From an uncultured Clostridia bacterium (GTDB taxonomy: Bacteria; Bacillota; Clostridia; TANB77; CAG-508): DNA of 56,938 bases. The stretch's first letter is position 1. Each line of letters starts with the position of its first letter. The stretch spans positions 1 through 56,938 of the forward strand of contig CANQSP010000003.1 in assembly GCA_947626555.1 (NCBI GenBank), written 5' to 3'. Below the pieces are notes generated by a model. It did no database searches. It was not told the DNA's origin and worked only from the letters and a program-made list of their open reading frames with translations. The position numbers were made by a program, and so were the translations under genes. Shown here piece by piece: positions 55,456 to 56,938 of this stretch.

Positions 55456-56904
55456 ATGATAAAAGATATTCAACTAAGAATGATATTAATTTTTGGTATT
55501 ATAGGAATTATACTAATAAGTGGATTAGGAATTTTTTATTCAATATCTATAAATGGTTTATTGCCAGAAGTCGTTAATAGTCAAAATGCTCAAAATGTAT
55601 TATTGTTGGAATCACAATTAAAAACTACATTTATTGTTACTATGGTTTCTAATGTATTATTTGCAGGAATTTCTATATTAATGGCAGTAATAGTATCTAA
55701 AAAGATTATAAATCCAATATCAAAATTAATAAAAAGTGCTCCAAGAATTGCAGCAGGTGAAACAGTGGACTTAAACGAAAATAAAGATGGAAGAAAAAAG
55801 ACAGAAGTAGATGATCTTACAAATGCATTTCAAATTATGACAAATGAGATAGGGGATAACATTAATGAAGTAAACAGACAGAAAAAGCAGATGGAGGCAA
55901 TTTTGCTTCATATGACAGATGGTATTATAGTTTTTAATATGCAAGGAAAAATAACACATATAAATCCAGCTGCAATAGAGTTTTTGAAATTATCTGAAAA
56001 AGATAACAATTTTGAAAGAATCTTTAGAAAAATAAATATAGATATAAACTTAGAAAAAATAGTATATCTAGAAAATTGGACATCTTCAGAACAAAGAGTA
56101 CAAGTAGAAGAAAAATATTTAAATATATTTTTTGCATCACTAAAAGATGAAAATGAGAGACCTTCAGGAATAATGGTAGTTATCCAAGATATAACAGAGC
56201 ATGTAAAACTAGACAATATGAGAAAAGAATTTGTAGCGGATGTATCTCATGAATTAAAAACCCCTATAACTTCAATAATGGGATATGCAGATACTTTAAT
56301 AGAAGGTGAATATGATAAAGAAACACAAGATAAATTTTTAAGTGTAATATCATCAGAAGCCAGAAGAATGGCTAAGTTAGTTACAGATTTACTTATATTA
56401 TCAAGATATGACACTAATAAAACAGAATATGAAATAACAGAGTTTGATTTAGGTGAGCTTACTAAAAAATGCCAAGAAAAGCTTCAAATAGAAATAGATA
56501 AAAAAGGTCAAAGTGCAGAATGTTTTGTTACAGCAAACGTTCCACCGGTATATGCAAATAAAGAAGGAATAGAAAGAGTAATATTAAATATATTATCAAA
56601 TAGTATTAAATATACTAAAGAAGGGGGAAGCATAAAAATATATGTAGGATTTGTATATAATGATGCATATATAAAAGTAATTGATAATGGAATTGGAATT
56701 CCAGAAGAAGATTTAAATAGAATTTTTGAAAGATTTTATAGAGTGGATAAAGCTCGTACAAGAGAATTTGGAGGAACTGGTTTGGGACTATCTATTGCAA
56801 AAGAAATACTTGATAAAAATAGAGGAAGTATAGACATAAAAAGTGAAGTTGGAAAAGGTACTGAAGTAGTAATTAGAGTTCCAACTAAAAAAACAGTAAA
56901 ATAA
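55456..56904 (+). CDS. Sensor histidine kinase (PhoR/WalK type)
   Basis: 482 residues. Two membrane helices (about 8-30 and 60-82) enclose a short external loop. They are followed by a HAMP domain (VSKKIINPISKLIKSAPRIAAGE), a PAS domain (about 145-250: MEAILLHMTDGIIVFNMQGKITHINPAA), HisKA with His265 in VSHELKTPITSI, and an HATPase domain with N (NILSNSIKYTKEGG), G1 (DNGIGIP) and G2 (FGGTGLGLSIAKEI) boxes. It phosphorylates the response regulator encoded upstream. The small outer loop suggests sensing within the membrane or through the PAS domain. AAAGGA precedes the ATG. No downstream partner genes are visible before the window ends. Confidence 0.92.
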   Translation: MIKDIQLRMILIFGIIGIILISGLGIFYSISINGLLPEVVNSQNAQNVLLLESQLKTTFIVTMVSNVLFAGISILMAVIVSKKIINPISKLIKSAPRIAAGETVDLNENKDGRKKTEVDDLTNAFQIMTNEIGDNINEVNRQKKQMEAILLHMTDGIIVFNMQGKITHINPAAIEFLKLSEKDNNFERIFRKINIDINLEKIVYLENWTSSEQRVQVEEKYLNIFFASLKDENERPSGIMVVIQDITEHVKLDNMRKEFVADVSHELKTPITSIMGYADTLIEGEYDKETQDKFLSVISSEARRMAKLVTDLLILSRYDTNKTEYEITEFDLGELTKKCQEKLQIEIDKKGQSAECFVTANVPPVYANKEGIERVILNILSNSIKYTKEGGSIKIYVGFVYNDAYIKVIDNGIGIPEEDLNRIFERFYRVDKARTREFGGTGLGLSIAKEILDKNRGSIDIKSEVGKGTEVVIRVPTKKTVK

Positions 56905-56938
56905 ACGTAGAAAGACTAAAATATAAATAAAAGCAACA

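Noticed and set aside
1..56938. CRISPR arrays, tRNA and rRNA genes
   Set aside because: I saw no regularly spaced direct repeats of CRISPR type and no cloverleaf or rRNA sequence. The 612-bp adhesin repeats are coding.

Overview
The window is a very A+T-rich, gene-dense piece of a Bacillota chromosome, most likely an anaerobic, spore-forming, probably gut-associated member of the Clostridia. The evidence is the AAAGGAG-type ribosome sites, sortase-type surface adhesins, a sporulation amidase (cwlD), rubrerythrin, Feo iron uptake and a dnaG-rpoD pair. Arginine is written almost only with AGA, plus some CGT, CGA and AGG.

Layout. 1-72: 3' end of a group II intron. 392-15588: two giant paralogous thioester-domain adhesins with SpaA-like domains and 612-bp tandem repeats, followed by a membrane-anchored Ig-like protein (15862-16800). 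16941-20550: small membrane proteins, a degenerate GGDEF protein, and cwlD. 20547-20957: a nested palindromic repeat region. 20958-29366: a 2802-residue cyclic beta-1,2-glucan synthase-like enzyme. 29474-33174: two acyl-CoA synthetases on the minus strand. 33459-36589: rimO, feoA and the first part of feoB. 36590-45437: an 8.85-kb integrated element with a serine recombinase, a DUF2207 protein, a complete folate ECF transporter under a tetrahydrofolate riboswitch, and an ABC-2 exporter operon. 45424-46277: the rest of feoB. 46386-56904: rubrerythrin under a Fur-like palindrome, an Rpn-type nuclease, dut, a CarD-like regulator, dnaG, rpoD, an unknown membrane protein and a two-component system.

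Main observation. Every in-frame CGG codon I can find in a real gene (eight: cwlD, feoB x4, the recombinase, DUF2207, ecfT) is exactly where the reading frame breaks. In every case, skipping only the C of CGG (+1) restores the conserved protein and puts glycine (GGN) at the site. The other genes, many thousands of codons, contain no in-frame CGG. This looks like systematic +1 recoding at CGG (a four-base CGGN codon read as glycine, or out-of-frame pairing at an unassigned codon), shared by host genes and the mobile element. A systematic sequence error is the alternative.

Second observation. feoB is split by the serine-recombinase element between two 14-bp direct repeats, and precise excision would rebuild the gene. 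Third observation. Several families of GGGACGG-type and terminal-inverted-repeat elements lie between genes, abut stop codons, and in one case are carried in frame inside a coding sequence.
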